Source: Planctomycetaceae bacterium UBA4655 (GTDB lineage Bacteria > Planctomycetota > Planctomycetia > Pirellulales > UBA1268). Taken from it: a stretch of DNA of 10,973 nucleotides. The position numbers and the translations under genes are program-made. This document shows positions 1-6,797 of this stretch, one piece after another. The notes under the pieces were generated by a model, which saw only the letters and a list, made by a program, of their open reading frames with translations, was not told the origin of the DNA and did not search any database. The stretch is from NCBI GenBank assembly GCA_002405515.1, contig DHLZ01000054.1, forward strand, positions 8,230 through 19,202, given 5' to 3'. The stretch's first letter is position 1; each line of letters opens with the position of its first letter.

Positions 1-282
1 TCAACTCCTTGATGCTCCCGGTAGCAGGTCGGCACCGGCGTCGAGCATCCGCGTGATCGTCGGAGCGGGAACGAGGTTCCAGACGGCCAGCGGGAGTGCG
101 GCGGACAGTTCGGCGGGCGGGCAGGCAACCTTGTCGACGAGGATCGCGGCATTGCCATCGACGGCAGCCAGGGCCAGGCCGGTGTTGAGGCGGCATTGCT
201 CATCACTCACCCGGCCGCCGCAGCCGTGGGTCGTGACCGCGGCAAGGAGCAGAAGACAGACGGCGATCCGACGCACAGACAC
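1..282 (-). CDS. small putative lipoprotein, hypothetical
   Basis: A short ORF of about 93 codons from a GTG at 282-280, ending with TGA at 3-1, the first bases of the window. I chose this start (GTG at 276 is equally possible) because it puts RR and a hydrophobic stretch (IAVCLLLLAAV) at the N terminus, as in a signal peptide. The stretch is followed by TTHGCGG, so Cys21 could be lipidated, although H and T before GC fit the lipobox poorly. An upstream GTG at 360 keeps the frame open but would bury the signal. The mature part is Ala/Leu-rich, and its end (TRMLDAGADLL) resembles the end of an ankyrin-type helix pair, but the protein stops there. No Shine-Dalgarno sequence is visible. Function unknown; it may be a truncated member of a longer family. 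Confidence 0.45.
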   Translation of the reverse strand: MSVRRIAVCLLLLAAVTTHGCGGRVSDEQCRLNTGLALAAVDGNAAILVDKVACPPAELSAALPLAVWNLVPAPTITRMLDAGADLLPGASRS

Positions 283-924
283 GCAACCACGGAGGAACTC
301 GACGCTGGCAAGCGTACCGCGAACGCCACCGCGCGACGTTGCTCCTCGCAGCCACCACACCCTGACGTATCGAAGGAGATTCGAGATCGCATGGCCTCGT
401 ATCCCATGGAGCGTGGAGGATGCGGTGCGTGGGGCCCCCAGGCCGACGAATACATAGTCCCGCCAGCCTCGGCGCGCCGTCGCTGCTCGCCTGCAACCGA
501 CGGATCATCGCACGCAAGGACGTGGACCGAGACACCGGCCGCATCACGACAACAAGGCGTTCTCCGCCGGCGGGCCACGGGCATCCCAACGCGGAGTGTC
601 CATCGGGACTTGCCGCCGAAAAGGCATCTTTTTGAGGCCTTCGCGCTCACCCTTGCCGAAGCGGCGGCCCCTGAACACAGGATTCCGCCGGCAGGGCGAT
701 CGCGACGACTCCGGGTCGGCGGGACGCTCTGACATCCCTCTCGGCGGACGAGTTGCCGGGGCCGTCGGCTCTTTCCGAGGCCCCGACGAAGCGTAGGTCG
801 ATGCGAGCGTTCGTCGGACAACCGACGAACGCCCCGATCCGACGCCGCACCAGCAGACGAGCCGGTGCCCTCCCGAGGCACGGCCGCCGTCGTTCCATGG
901 CCATGTCTCAAACAGGGTGCCCAC
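283..924. other. gene-poor spacer, no convincing CDS
   Basis: About 640 bp without a gene I can support. Several frames stay open only because the DNA is GC-rich; their translations are Arg/Pro/Ala-rich and lack recognisable domains. The best candidate is an ATG at 391 with AAGGAG 12 nt upstream, running to 732, but its third codon positions are less GC-biased than in neighbouring genes and its product has no domain-like pattern. The stretch could hold the leaders of the two flanking divergent genes, a decayed gene, or an RNA. The only clear structure is the hairpin at 807-832. Confidence 0.5.
807..832. repeat. 11-bp perfect inverted repeat (hairpin)
   Basis: GCGTTCGTCGG at 807-817 is mirrored exactly by CCGACGAACGC at 822-832 around a 4-nt ACAA loop. 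No T tract follows on either strand, so it is not a typical intrinsic terminator. It lies about 90 bp upstream of the exported protein's GTG start and could be an operator or a structured leader element. Its role is unknown. Confidence 0.6.
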
Positions 925-1770
925 GTGAATTCTGGCCTGCATTGGTGTCGTCGTACCGTCCTGATCGTGACCGTGTGCATCGCGATCGGCTCCTTCGCGG
1001 AAAATGCCCCCGGAAGCATCATGTTTCCGGTGTCTGGAACGTCCGCCGCGGGAAATCCCGTGTCGTTCATCGCGACCTTCACGATGTCGGGCAACACGCT
1101 CACCGTGCAGCTCGACAACACGTCGCCCCGCAATTCCACCGACGCCGCCGACGTGCTGACGAGCTTCTACTTCGACATCGTGAAGGGGACGAGCCGCCCA
1201 ACGCTCACCTACTCCTCAGCCGGCGGCCTCCTCTATCTCGTGCGGAAGGGCGCCACCGACCTTCCCTACTACTACACGCCGCAGACCTTCACCTCGGGAA
1301 GCGGCACCGCAAGCAACATCCGGGCCGTGAACAACGGCGACAATTCGTGGCAGTTCCGCACGCTGTCGGTCGCGTCGCAGCCCAACCTCGGATTCGGCAT
1401 CGGCACGGTGGGCAACAGCGGCTTCAGCCCCAACGGTTTCACGCCGCAGGTCGTGGGCCAGGGCAACACCATGATCAACTTCGGCATCTACAGCGGCGGC
1501 GACATCGAACCGAATGGCGTGCTCAACAACAAGTACGTGGTGAGGAACACGGCCACGTTCACGTTCAGCGGTGTCGGCGGCTACACCGAGACGGACATCG
1601 TCGACAAGGTCGTGTTCGGCCTGGGCACCAACCCGGATTCGACGCTCACAGTCTCGTTGCCCGAGCCCGGCGGCTGCGGGCTGCTGGCGGCAGCCGTGGT
1701 CGTGCTGGCTGCTCATGGCGGCCGGCGGCGGATCATGGCCGCAATCAACGCGGACTCGCTCGAGCAGTAG
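925..1770 (+). CDS. exported surface protein with PEP-CTERM-like sorting signal
   Basis: A protein of 281 residues from the GTG at 925, chosen because AGGG lies 7 nt upstream and the signal peptide then sits at the N terminus (CRR at 8-10, hydrophobic 11-21, likely cleavage near 25). The ORF extends upstream to an ATG at 865, but that would precede the signal with a long Arg-poor tail. The mature part is rich in Gly, Ser, Thr and Asn with beta-type alternation, as in secreted beta-sandwich proteins. Near the C terminus are LPEP (245-248), a hydrophobic stretch (252-263) and RRR (267-269), the three parts of a PEP-CTERM signal recognised by exosortases. Known for the family: removal of this tail releases or anchors the protein at the surface. 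An extra 12 residues follow the Arg cluster, which is longer than usual. It ends just before a strong hairpin and converges on the YTV gene. Ligand and role unknown. Confidence 0.8.
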   Translation: MNSGLHWCRRTVLIVTVCIAIGSFAENAPGSIMFPVSGTSAAGNPVSFIATFTMSGNTLTVQLDNTSPRNSTDAADVLTSFYFDIVKGTSRPTLTYSSAGGLLYLVRKGATDLPYYYTPQTFTSGSGTASNIRAVNNGDNSWQFRTLSVASQPNLGFGIGTVGNSGFSPNGFTPQVVGQGNTMINFGIYSGGDIEPNGVLNNKYVVRNTATFTFSGVGGYTETDIVDKVVFGLGTNPDSTLTVSLPEPGGCGLLAAAVVVLAAHGGRRRIMAAINADSLEQ

Positions 1771-1780
1771 CCAACGAAGA

Positions 1781-1808
1781 GGGGCCGGACGCTTTCGCGT
1801 CCGGCCCC
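1781..1808. terminator. hairpin terminator between convergent genes
   Basis: GGGGCCGGACGC (1781-1792) pairs perfectly with GCGTCCGGCCCC (1797-1808) around a TTTC loop. It begins 10 bp after the stop of the plus-strand gene and lies 47 bp beyond the stop of the minus-strand YTV gene, so it can serve both. There is no long T tract, so termination may rest on the stem alone or on other factors. Confidence 0.75.
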
Positions 1809-1855
1809 GTTCGCAGGCACTCCGTCATCGGGCCCGGGCCCGACGCGGCCGGTAC

Positions 1856-3175
1856 TCAGTTGCAGCTGCCGCAGCTGCTCACGACACCGGCCGAGCCGGC
1901 GTCACCGCAGCCGCCGCAGCCGCCCGAGACCGGCACCTCGACGGCGACGGTCACGCACTTCTGCACGGGCACTTCCTTCGTGACCGTGTGGGGGACGCGG
2001 ACCGTGTAGGTCTCCGTCTTCGTCTCGGGCACGGAGTCGTATGCCGTCACGGTGTACGACTCTTCCTTCTGCTGGGGCACCATGACCGTGTAGGTCTCTT
2101 CCTTCGTGACGGTCTCCGGTACGCTCTTCGTCACCGTGTACTCCCGAGTTTTCGTCTCGGTGCGGTGCTTGGTGACGTTGACCGTGCGGGTCTTCTGCTC
2201 CGGCACGCTCTTGGTGACCGTGTAGGTGCGGGTCCGCTCCTCCGGCACCATGGTGGTGACGGTGTAGGTGCGGGTCCGCTCCTCGTCGCGGTGCTTGGTG
2301 ACGCTGACCGTGCGGGTCCGCTGCTCATCACGGTGCTTGGTGACCGTGTGCGTGTAGGGGACTTCCTCGGTCACGCACTCGTAGGTCGTGCAGGGCACTT
2401 CCTTCGTCTCGCAGGTCGGCACCCAGACCTTCTTGCAGCAGGTCTTCGGGGGGCACGGGCAGCCGCAGGCGTCGACGCCGCCGTCAACGGTGACCGACTG
2501 GTTTTCCCAGTGGCCTCCCTTGACCTGCACCGTCTTGTAGGTCGTGACCGGAACCCGCTTCGTGACCGAGCGGGAGCCGCTCACTTCCTCGGTGTAGGGA
2601 ACGCTCACCGTGTAGGCCTGCTCGACCTGTTCGGTGTAGGGAACCTTGACCGTGTAGGTGCTCGTCTTCTCCTCCTGCTTCGGGACCATGACGGTGTAGG
2701 TCGAGGTCTTCTCCTCGGTCACCGGCACCATCACCGTGTAGGTCTGCTCGACCGACTCGGTGTAGGGGACCTGGACGGTGTACTCGGCCGTCTTGGTCTC
2801 GGTCACGTTCTTGTGAACCGTGTGGTTCACGGTCCGGGTCCGGGTTTCCGGAACCTGCACGGTCACCGTGCGGGTCCTGGTCTCGGTCCGCGGGACGCGG
2901 GTGTGGACCGTGTAGGTCCGCTCACGAGTCTCGGTGGTGTACTCGGTCGACGTGACCGTCTTCATCTCGGTCACGTACTCCCGCTGATACACCGTCTTGG
3001 TGCCTCCGCAGGCCGAACCGGCACTGCCGCCACCACACGCATCACCGCTGACGACCGCTCCTTCGCAGCCACCCGCACGGCCACCGCTGCAACCGCCACA
3101 ATCACCGGCTCCCGCAGTCGTGCACAGGGCGACGACGGCGAACGCCGGCAGGAAACAGATCAACATCTTCCGCAT
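1856..3175 (-). CDS. YTV-repeat cysteine-rich cell-wall protein
   Basis: A secreted protein of 439 residues. The start is the ATG at 3175-3173: GAGGAG (complement of 3185-3190) lies 9 nt upstream and the signal peptide (MRKMLICFLPAFAVVALC, cleavage near TAGAG) begins there. The frame stays open to 3352, but that extension would bury the signal. Three Cys-rich blocks (after the signal, mid-protein with DACGCPC and TCCKKVW, and a C-terminal tail with GGCGGC and SSCGSC; about 18 mature Cys) flank two arrays of Thr/Val/Glu/Lys repeats containing 12 YTV motifs, typically YTVxVP followed by charged TE/EEK segments. This is the planctomycete YTV family (Pfam YTV). Known: YTV proteins were found in the proteinaceous cell wall of Rhodopirellula baltica. 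Inference: disulfides between Cys blocks cross-link the wall. The gene stands alone with a leader of about 130-180 nt. Confidence 0.9.
   Translation of the reverse strand: MRKMLICFLPAFAVVALCTTAGAGDCGGCSGGRAGGCEGAVVSGDACGGGSAGSACGGTKTVYQREYVTEMKTVTSTEYTTETRERTYTVHTRVPRTETRTRTVTVQVPETRTRTVNHTVHKNVTETKTAEYTVQVPYTESVEQTYTVMVPVTEEKTSTYTVMVPKQEEKTSTYTVKVPYTEQVEQAYTVSVPYTEEVSGSRSVTKRVPVTTYKTVQVKGGHWENQSVTVDGGVDACGCPCPPKTCCKKVWVPTCETKEVPCTTYECVTEEVPYTHTVTKHRDEQRTRTVSVTKHRDEERTRTYTVTTMVPEERTRTYTVTKSVPEQKTRTVNVTKHRTETKTREYTVTKSVPETVTKEETYTVMVPQQKEESYTVTAYDSVPETKTETYTVRVPHTVTKEVPVQKCVTVAVEVPVSGGCGGCGDAGSAGVVSSCGSCN
1990..2975 (-). repeat. degenerate tandem repeats encoding YTV motifs
   Basis: Inside the YTV gene, the plus strand repeatedly shows ACCGTGTAGGT and close variants, each the complement of an ACCTACACGGT coding for TYTV. 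Units are roughly 36-60 bp and imperfect, separated into two arrays by the Cys-rich segment around 2385-2475. Such DNA could recombine and change repeat number between strains. Confidence 0.75.
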
Positions 3176-3292
3176 CGTGCGAATCTCCTCGTGAAACCTC
3201 GTCACTCTCGATCGACAGCGGTCGATCCGAACCACCGACGCTCCGCGAGCCCGTCGATGGAACAAATTCTCCGCTGCTCCACGCGGCCGAAC

Positions 3293-3341
3293 GTTTCGCC
3301 CGCTGTTCTGCGAAACATAGTTCTGCGTGCGGTTCGTGCAA
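3293..3341 (-). promoter_or_regulatory. possible promoter and operator-like repeats of the YTV gene
   Basis: Read on the minus strand, TTGCAC (3341-3336) and TATGTT (3319-3314) are separated by 16 nt and could be weak -35 and -10 boxes, giving a leader of about 130 nt. GTTCTGCG occurs twice in direct orientation (plus strand 3305-3312 and 3320-3327), bracketing the -10, and GTTTCG (3293-3298) is inverted to CGAAAC (3311-3316). The matches to sigma70 consensus are partial, so this is a suggestion only. Confidence 0.25.
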
Positions 3342-3441
3342 CGATTCGTCATGGTCCGACCGGAGCGAAGGGCAGGCTCCGCGGCCGATTCGCGGAGCGC
3401 ACCAGCCGTCTCATTGCGGAAATCCGGGGCAGTTGCCCGGT

Positions 3442-3451
3442 TGTGATCACA
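3442..3451. repeat. 10-bp perfect palindrome
   Basis: TGTGATCACA is a perfect palindrome in the spacer between the response-regulator stop and the YTV gene, about 270 bp upstream of the YTV start. It resembles half-sites of CRP-like regulators but lacks their 6-bp spacer. The rest of the 362-bp spacer (3176-3537) shows no gene. Confidence 0.35.
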
Positions 3452-3537
3452 CCGTGAGCCGCACCCCCGACCCGCTCGCCGCCGGAAGTCTTCTCACCGG
3501 AACCCGGTACTCCCGTCATGGGTGGCCGATGCACCGC

Positions 3538-4242
3538 TCAACGGGCTCTGCCGCGGGGCAGCGACGTCTGGTTGTAGATCGTTGCGAGCCGCACCAGCTC
3601 CGCGCCGCTGGCCTTGAGCTTGGATGCGATGTTCTTGCGGTGCGTCTCGACCGTGTTCTGGGAGATGCCCAGCCGCGCGCCGATCTCGTTCGTCGTGAGC
3701 CCCTGACCGATCAACTCGAAGACCTCGAGCTCTCTCGGCCGCAGGATCTCGCATGGATCGCCCGAGCTTGATGAATCGTGTCGCGTCGTCGGCACGCCAC
3801 GGTCACGGACCACCTCCTGGATCGCCGCGGACAGCCGCTCGTAGGTCTGCGTTTTGTCGACGATCGCCCGGATGTGCTTCAGAAGTGATTGCGGGCAGGA
3901 GAACTCGGCTGCCGCGCTCGAAAGCACGATGCATTCGACGACAGAACGCCGCGAGGCAACGTGCCGCAGGACTTCCAGGCCATCCCCATCGGGCAGCCTG
4001 AGGTCGAGGATGAGCAGATCGACGGGGTGCTGCTGGCAGGCCTGGATCGCCTCCCGCACCCCCTGGGCGACGGCTGCCAGCCGGATTCCCGGGACCGTCC
4101 GCAGCATCCCCACGAGCAACTGGAGGAACATCGTCTGGTCCTCCACGACCACGCAGCAGAGCGGCTCCCCCGCGGCAGGACCGCGATGCGGCCGTGCGTC
4201 GGAAGACTTCGGCGGATGGACGTCCTGTCGAATTGGGGTCAT
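3538..4242 (-). CDS. NarL/FixJ-type response regulator (receiver + LuxR HTH)
   Basis: A DNA-binding response regulator of 234 residues. The receiver domain (about 28-145) shows the acidic pair E34/D35 (VVVEDQ), the phosphoacceptor D80 in LILDLRLPDGDG, a Ser at the switch position (S108/S109 in VLSS) and the conserved Lys130 (VDK). A Ser-rich linker (156-160) leads to a LuxR-type helix-turn-helix (about 167-225) with the hallmark LRPRELEVFELIGQG, NEIGARLGISQNTVETHRKNI and KL. A partner histidine kinase would phosphorylate D80 and change DNA binding; none is encoded in this window, so the regulator is an orphan. The N-terminal 25 residues before the receiver are unusual, and no Shine-Dalgarno supports the ATG at 4242, so the true start may be slightly downstream. 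It lies 105 bp after the GroES-like gene on the same strand. Targets unknown; the YTV gene downstream is one candidate. Confidence 0.9.
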   Translation of the reverse strand: MTPIRQDVHPPKSSDARPHRGPAAGEPLCCVVVEDQTMFLQLLVGMLRTVPGIRLAAVAQGVREAIQACQQHPVDLLILDLRLPDGDGLEVLRHVASRRSVVECIVLSSAAAEFSCPQSLLKHIRAIVDKTQTYERLSAAIQEVVRDRGVPTTRHDSSSSGDPCEILRPRELEVFELIGQGLTTNEIGARLGISQNTVETHRKNIASKLKASGAELVRLATIYNQTSLPRGRAR

Positions 4243-4347
4243 GGCGTTGGAGCCCGAGTCTATCGGTCCCCACGGGCGGGCTCCGTACCGACTTTCAGTG
4301 ACCCTCCCTCGGCGGCGGCATTCCGTGGGCCGGTCGGGCGATCCCGG

Positions 4348-4716
4348 TCAGCCGTCGCCGCCGTCCGATGGCCGGTCTTCATCGTGGCTCGGCTTCCCCC
4401 GCCGCTGCGGCTTCGCATCGTCGTGGCGGCGAAACACCGCGACGACGTCCTCGATCGGCACGACGTAGAGCAGGTTGTCCTGCTCGAAGTCAACCGGGAT
4501 CGAGTTCTTGGGATGGAAGAGCACCTTGTCGTACTTCGCGATCGGGAAGTCGGCGTCCCGCTCGACCTGCAGGCTCACCTCGACGACCCGGCCCGTGATG
4601 GTCGGGATCTCCGCCTGGTCGGGAAGCACGATGCCGCCCCGCGTCCTGTGACGGCTCTCGTCCTTGCGGATCAACACCCGCATGCCAAGCGGTTCGACGG
4701 ACTCGTCCACGTGCAT
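4348..4716 (-). CDS. divergent GroES-like co-chaperonin (Cpn10 fold)
   Basis: A protein of 122 residues resembling GroES (about 95-100 residues) over its first 95. It opens with PLGMRVLIRKDE (9-20), the Cpn10 first strand, followed by a charged mobile loop ending GGIVLPDQA (27-35); IVL at 29-31 is the tripeptide by which GroES binds GroEL. GRVVEV, YDKVLF and LLYVVPIEDVVAVF follow in Cpn10 order. The region around FHPKNSIPVDFEQD replaces the usual glycine-rich Y-G-G-x-E stretch. A charged, probably disordered tail (97-122) is extra. Start: GGAGG (complement of 4719-4723) is only 2 nt from the ATG at 4716 but 8 nt from the GTG at 4710, so the latter may be the true start. No groEL is in the window. 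It probably acts in the cytoplasm as an accessory co-chaperonin; activity is inferred. Confidence 0.8.
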   Translation of the reverse strand: MHVDESVEPLGMRVLIRKDESRHRTRGGIVLPDQAEIPTITGRVVEVSLQVERDADFPIAKYDKVLFHPKNSIPVDFEQDNLLYVVPIEDVVAVFRRHDDAKPQRRGKPSHDEDRPSDGGDG

Positions 4717-4757
4717 TTCCTCCGGCTGTGATTCTTACGACCGCGGGTGACTCGACG

Positions 4758-5120
4758 TCAATTCTGCCATGCGAAGAGCCGCAGCCGATTCCCGTCGGGA
4801 TCAGCCACGACGATCTCGCGAAAGCCCTCCGGGTTTCGCACCGGCACGTCGATCGCCGCGGCCGAGGTGGCCAGCCTCGCCCGCACGGCCTCGAGATCCC
4901 CCACCTCGAAGCCCAGGCTCCACCGCGGGCTCGCGTCTCCCGGCGACGGGCGGCCGAGGATCGCGAGCCTCGTGTCGCCCGCCTCGATGAGGGCATACTC
5001 GTCGTCGATCACCCGCAGGAGCACCCGCAGCCCCAAGACGCACCGGTACCACTCGACCATCTCCGTCCACCGCGAGGTTCGCAGCTCGACGCTGAAGAGG
5101 GAGGGCCTGGGCGGGTGCAT
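4758..5120 (-). CDS. VOC / glyoxalase-bleomycin resistance fold protein
   Basis: A protein of 120 residues of the vicinal-oxygen-chelate superfamily. I start at the ATG 5120-5118 because the family's first strand begins just after it (LFSVELRT, 8-15); the open frame to 5363 is Gly/Arg-rich and runs into the lysS start. Family marks are the helix with MVEWYRCVLG (21-30), GLRVLL, the strand LGFEVGDLEAV (69-79), and the signature VADPDGNRLRLFAW (105-118). The usual metal-binding residues are not all evident: the final strand has Arg-Leu-Arg where many members have a Glu, so the catalytic type cannot be told. VOC proteins include lyases, dioxygenases and antibiotic-binding proteins. It stops 41 bp before the GroES-like gene on the same strand, and is divergent from lysS across 136 bp. 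Confidence 0.75.
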   Translation of the reverse strand: MHPPRPSLFSVELRTSRWTEMVEWYRCVLGLRVLLRVIDDEYALIEAGDTRLAILGRPSPGDASPRWSLGFEVGDLEAVRARLATSAAAIDVPVRNPEGFREIVVADPDGNRLRLFAWQN

Positions 5121-5179
5121 CGCGCGCCGGGCGTGCCCGGGCCTCGAGGTCGCGGCCGCTTGGTCCGCGTCGAACCGGG

Positions 5180-5209
5180 TTGTAGCCTTCCCGTCGGAAA
5201 AGCGACAAT
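5180..5209 (+). promoter_or_regulatory. possible promoter of lysS
   Basis: TTGTAG (5180-5185) and GACAAT (5204-5209) are separated by 18 nt and could be weak -35 and -10 elements. Transcription would begin near 5216, about 40 nt ahead of the lysS ATG. This is one of the more AT-rich spots in the divergent spacer between the VOC gene and lysS. Consensus match is partial. Confidence 0.3.
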
Positions 5210-5256
5210 TCCAAGCCTCCATTCCCCCGCCCCTTCCATCCACTCCAGCACGCCGC

Positions 5257-6756
5257 ATGACGACGCCCCCCGAACCACGCCCTCCCGCCACCGGCAACGC
5301 TCCCGGAAACTCACTCGAGGCGGCCCGCCGCGACAAGCTCGACCGGCTGCGGTCGCTCGGCATCGATCCCTGGGGGCACCGCTACGACGGGATCATGCCG
5401 ATCGCCGAGGTCCGCGACCGGGGCGACCGGCTCGACAAGGCCGACGAGAACGGGCCGACCGTGCGGGTCGCCGGCCGGATCCTGCTGTTGCGGAGCGCCG
5501 GCAGCCTCGTCTTCATCACGCTCGCCGACCGCACCGGACGCATCCAGATCATGCTCGGCAAGAAGCAGGTCGGCCCCGACGCCTGGAACGTCGTCGGCTG
5601 CCTCGACCTCGGCGACCTCATCGGCGTGGACGGCAGGCTCGGCTACTCGAAGACCGGCGAGATGACCGTCTTCGCGTCGGGCATCGAGTTCCTCACGAAG
5701 TCGATCGAGACGCCGCCCGACAAGTTCCACGGCCTCGTCGATCCCGACCTGCGGCAGCGGATGCGATACCTCGACCTCGTCCACGGCGAAGGGGTGCTCG
5801 ACCGCTTCGTCGCCCGCAGCCGTGTTGTCGAGTCGATCCGTCGCACGCTCACCGACCGCGGCTACCTCGAGGTGGAAGGCCCCACGCTCCACACGATCGC
5901 CGGCGGCGCCGCGGCCCGCCCGTTCAAGACCCACCACAACGCGCTCGACATGCCGATCGTGCTGCGGATCGCGCTCGAACTGCATCTCAAGCGGCTCCTC
6001 GTCGGCGGGATGGAGCGGGTCTTCGAGCTCGGACGCGTCTACCGCAACGAGGGCGTGAGCCCGCGGCACAACCCCGAGTTCACGATGCTCGAGGCCTACG
6101 AGGCCTACGGCGATTACGGCACGATGATGGACCTCGCCGAGGCGATCGTCGTGGACGCGGCGAGGGCGGCCGGCACGCCCGACCGCTTCGAGTGGATGGG
6201 CCGCACGATCTCGCTCACCCCGCCGTTTCGCCGGGCCCGCTACGACGAGCTGCTCGCGGAGGTGGTCGGCTGCGACCCGACCGACCCGGCGAGCGTGAAG
6301 GCCACCGCCGAGTCCTCGGGCATCGAGACGAAGGGCCGCCATGCCGACGTCGTGAAGAGCGACCTCTTCGAGGCCAGGGTCGAGGAGACGCTCGACGGCC
6401 CGATCTTCGTGCTCGACTATCCGGCCGCCGTCTGCCCGCTCACGAAGCGGAAGGCGGGCCACCCCGAGATCGCCGAACGGTTCGAGCTCTACGTCGCCGG
6501 CATGGAACTGGCCAACGCCTACACCGAACTCAACGACCCCGACCTCCAGGAAGAGCTCTTCCGCACGCAGCTGGCGGGCCTGGCGGACGAGGAGTCGATG
6601 GCCCGCATGGACCATGACTTCATCAAGGCGCTCCGCCACGGCATGCCTCCGGCGGGCGGCCTCGGCATCGGCATCGACCGGCTCGTGATGCTCCTCACCG
6701 GCGCCGCGTCGATCCGCGACATCATCCTCTTCCCGATCCAGCGTCCGCACGCGTAG
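5257..6756 (+). CDS. lysS: lysyl-tRNA synthetase, class II
   Basis: Charges tRNA-Lys with lysine using ATP, in the cytoplasm. Length of 499 residues is normal for bacterial LysS. The ATG at 5257 follows a spacer without a clear Shine-Dalgarno; the first 20 residues are Pro-rich and precede the conserved helix with RRDKLDRLRSLGIDPWG (24-40). An OB-fold anticodon-binding domain (about 68-150: VRVAGRI, LVFITLADRTGRIQIML) is followed by the class II catalytic core: motif 1 helix and strand around 185-208, the lysine-pocket stretch GGAAARPFKTHHNALDM (216-232), motif 2 (RVYRNEGVSPRHNPEFTMLEAY, 260-281) and motif 3 (GGLGIGIDRLVMLLTG, 467-482). LysS is usually dimeric. A sulfatase-family gene starts 41 bp after its stop, so some read-through is likely. 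Identification is firm. Confidence 0.98.
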   Translation: MTTPPEPRPPATGNAPGNSLEAARRDKLDRLRSLGIDPWGHRYDGIMPIAEVRDRGDRLDKADENGPTVRVAGRILLLRSAGSLVFITLADRTGRIQIMLGKKQVGPDAWNVVGCLDLGDLIGVDGRLGYSKTGEMTVFASGIEFLTKSIETPPDKFHGLVDPDLRQRMRYLDLVHGEGVLDRFVARSRVVESIRRTLTDRGYLEVEGPTLHTIAGGAAARPFKTHHNALDMPIVLRIALELHLKRLLVGGMERVFELGRVYRNEGVSPRHNPEFTMLEAYEAYGDYGTMMDLAEAIVVDAARAAGTPDRFEWMGRTISLTPPFRRARYDELLAEVVGCDPTDPASVKATAESSGIETKGRHADVVKSDLFEARVEETLDGPIFVLDYPAAVCPLTKRKAGHPEIAERFELYVAGMELANAYTELNDPDLQEELFRTQLAGLADEESMARMDHDFIKALRHGMPPAGGLGIGIDRLVMLLTGAASIRDIILFPIQRPHA

Positions 6757-6797
6757 CGGCTCGGGCCAACCGCGACACACACGAGTGGGGGATCACG

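Noticed and set aside
391..732. ATG with AAGGAG upstream starting a 113-codon ORF
   Set aside because: Spacing of 12 nt is long, third-position GC is lower than in real genes here, and the product is Arg/Pro-rich with no recognisable pattern.
3176..3352. N-terminal extension of the YTV protein to 3352
   Set aside because: It would place 59 residues before an excellent signal peptide, whereas the internal ATG has a well-spaced GAGGAG.
3442..3451. Palindrome as a CRP/FNR site
   Set aside because: The half-sites abut with no 6-bp spacer, and it is far from the putative promoter; kept only as a palindrome.
1571..3457. Long plus-strand ORF of 628 codons opposite the YTV gene
   Set aside because: It is a shadow of the repetitive, GC-rich YTV gene; the antisense product is Arg/Leu-rich with no domains, while the minus-strand frame has a signal peptide and YTV motifs.
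5311..6780. Minus-strand ORF of 489 codons opposite lysS
   Set aside because: The plus frame is a clear LysRS; the antisense product is Arg/Glu/Val low-complexity typical of GC-rich shadows.
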